From Amycolatopsis sp. CA-128772 (GTDB lineage Bacteria > Actinomycetota > Actinomycetes > Mycobacteriales > Pseudonocardiaceae): a stretch of 64,000 nt of DNA. This document shows, piece by piece, positions 63,150 to 64,000 of the stretch; the first letter of the stretch is position 1, and each line of letters starts with the position of its first letter. The notes below the pieces were generated by a model, which worked only from the letters and a program-made list of their open reading frames with translations, had not been told where the DNA came from and searched no databases. The stretch is from contig NZ_PPHG01000009.1 of NCBI RefSeq assembly GCF_002904295.1, positions 81,439 through 145,438 on the forward strand. Reading direction: 5' to 3'. The translations under genes and the position numbers were made by a program.

Positions 63150-64000
63150 ATCGGTTTCGGTGTCGACCTCGACCACGGCGAGGTGCGCGCCGAACGGGAA
63201 CGTCGGCTGGCCGTCGCCGAACCAGACGTCGGCGGTCAGCTTGCCGTCCGAGGCGGCTTCAGCCACCTGCGCCCAGCTCAGCACGGTGCTCGACGGCGCG
63301 CCGCGCACCTGCCAGACCCCGCGCTCGACGTCCAGTTCCAGATCGTCGGACGCGGCTTCCAGCAGGTCCGCCGCCAGCTCGCGGGCCTGGGCGATCACCG
63401 CGTCGGCCGCCTGCCGGATCGCCGAGCCGCCCAGCTGCAGCGACCGCGAGCCGAACGTGCCGATCGCCTTCGGCACCTCGTCGGTGTCGCCGTGGCGGAC
63501 GGTGATCTTCTCCAGCGGCACGCCGAGCCGGTCGGACAGCAGCATGGCCAGGGACGTGCCGAGGCCCTGCCCGTGCGGCGAACTGCCGGTCCACGCGACG
63601 ACCGAGCCGTCCGGATGGATGTCGACCCGGCCGCTCTCGCCACCGCCGTCGCCGCCGGTGATCTCGACGTAGGCGGCGATGCCGAGACCGAGCTCGACCG
63701 GGTCCCCCGCCTCGCGCCGCCGCTGCTGCTGCGCCCGCAGTTCCGGGTAGCCGGCGGCGGCCAGGACCTTGTCCAGCGCGGCCGCGTACTCCCCCGTGTC
63801 GTAGAAGGCGCCGGTCGGCGTCCGGTACGGGAACTCCTCGGGCCGGATGAAGTTGACCCGCCGGACGTCGGCCGGGTCCAGCCCGAGCTCGGCGGCGAAC
63901 AGGTCCATCGCCCGCTCGACGGCGGCGGTCGCCTCCGGGCGGCCCGCGCCGCGGTAGGCCGCGACCGGCGTGGTGTTCGTGACCACCGCGCGGCTGCGCG
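63150..64000 (-). pseudogene. Molybdopterin-binding oxidoreductase subunit (CoxL/XdhA-like), truncated
   Basis: The frame enters from beyond the window. It encodes the middle of a CO dehydrogenase/xanthine dehydrogenase-family large subunit: AYRGAGRPEATAAVERAMD (Mo-pterin contact), DIHPDGSVVAWTGSSPHGQG and FGSRSLQLGGSAI. Homology stops at AHLAVVEVDTETD near 63150. The roughly 200 C-terminal residues, including the GxGE active-site glutamate, are missing. The frame then reads through the upstream region of the aldo/keto reductase without a stop. A deletion has joined the two loci, so this subunit should be inactive. Confidence 0.8.

Overview
The window is very GC-rich, gene-dense actinobacterial chromosome. 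Gene content and order point to the Pseudonocardiaceae, most likely Amycolatopsis or a close relative: dnaG, dgt, glyS, smtB, zur, uppS, recO, era, a CorC/HlyC-type gene, ybeY, phoH, rsmE, dnaJ2 and hrcA occur in nearly the order I recall from Mycobacterium tuberculosis (Rv2343c to Rv2374c), with family-specific cassettes inserted between them. Many adjacent genes overlap by 4 nt (ATGA, GTGA, TTGA), and several starts are GTG or TTG. Region 1 (1-9.66 kb) is accessory metabolism and signalling: the end of an MFS transporter, a three-subunit molybdenum hydroxylase of the PaoABC type with an NmrA-like protein, a hemerythrin-like protein, an FtsX/MacB-type ABC exporter closed by a strong terminator, and a NarL-type two-component system divergent from it. 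Region 2 (9.66-20.77 kb) looks like an old mobile island ending at a tRNA-Asn gene. It carries a truncated tyrosine integrase, a decayed IS630-type transposase fragment, a 2105-residue secreted PA14/RHS polymorphic toxin with a translationally coupled small acidic immunity candidate, a polytopic membrane protein, and two diverged copies (66 of 89 positions identical, ungapped) of a non-coding direct repeat that bracket the toxin and membrane-protein genes. Region 3 (20.8-31 kb) holds the tRNA, a tam-like methyltransferase, dnaG, an ECF41 sigma factor (sigJ), an orphan ABC permease, two AhpD/carboxymuconolactone decarboxylase-fold proteins, an MFS pump and MarR regulator that share a 42-bp palindrome containing both start codons, and a TetR regulator with tandem operator-like sites. 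Region 4 (31-45 kb) holds a membrane protein overlapping a bacterial serpin gene, a 21-bp tandem array, dgt, a YdcF protein, a DesK/NarL-type two-component system with a drug-export-type ABC transporter, glyS, two tandem class F sortases with a membrane-anchored exported protein, and the zinc-sensor pair smtB-zur. Region 5 (45-60.4 kb) runs from a YraQ-type permease with a TIGR03943-type protein (a plausible zinc partner set) through uppS, recO, a cassette of small proline-rich dispanin/RDD/DUF2752 membrane proteins, era, a cytidine-deaminase-like protein lacking the zinc ligands, a CBS/CorC protein, ybeY, phoH, a HIT protein, rsmE, dnaJ and hrcA. Region 6 (60.5-64 kb) is decaying: a YbaB-like gene coupled to a type VII-secretion-like gene broken by several frameshifts, and a molybdenum hydroxylase large-subunit fragment joined in frame to an aldo/keto reductase. 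At least three families of intergenic palindromic or tandem repeats (34.1, 39.8 with 54.8, and 44.9 kb) sit at gene ends and may act as terminators.
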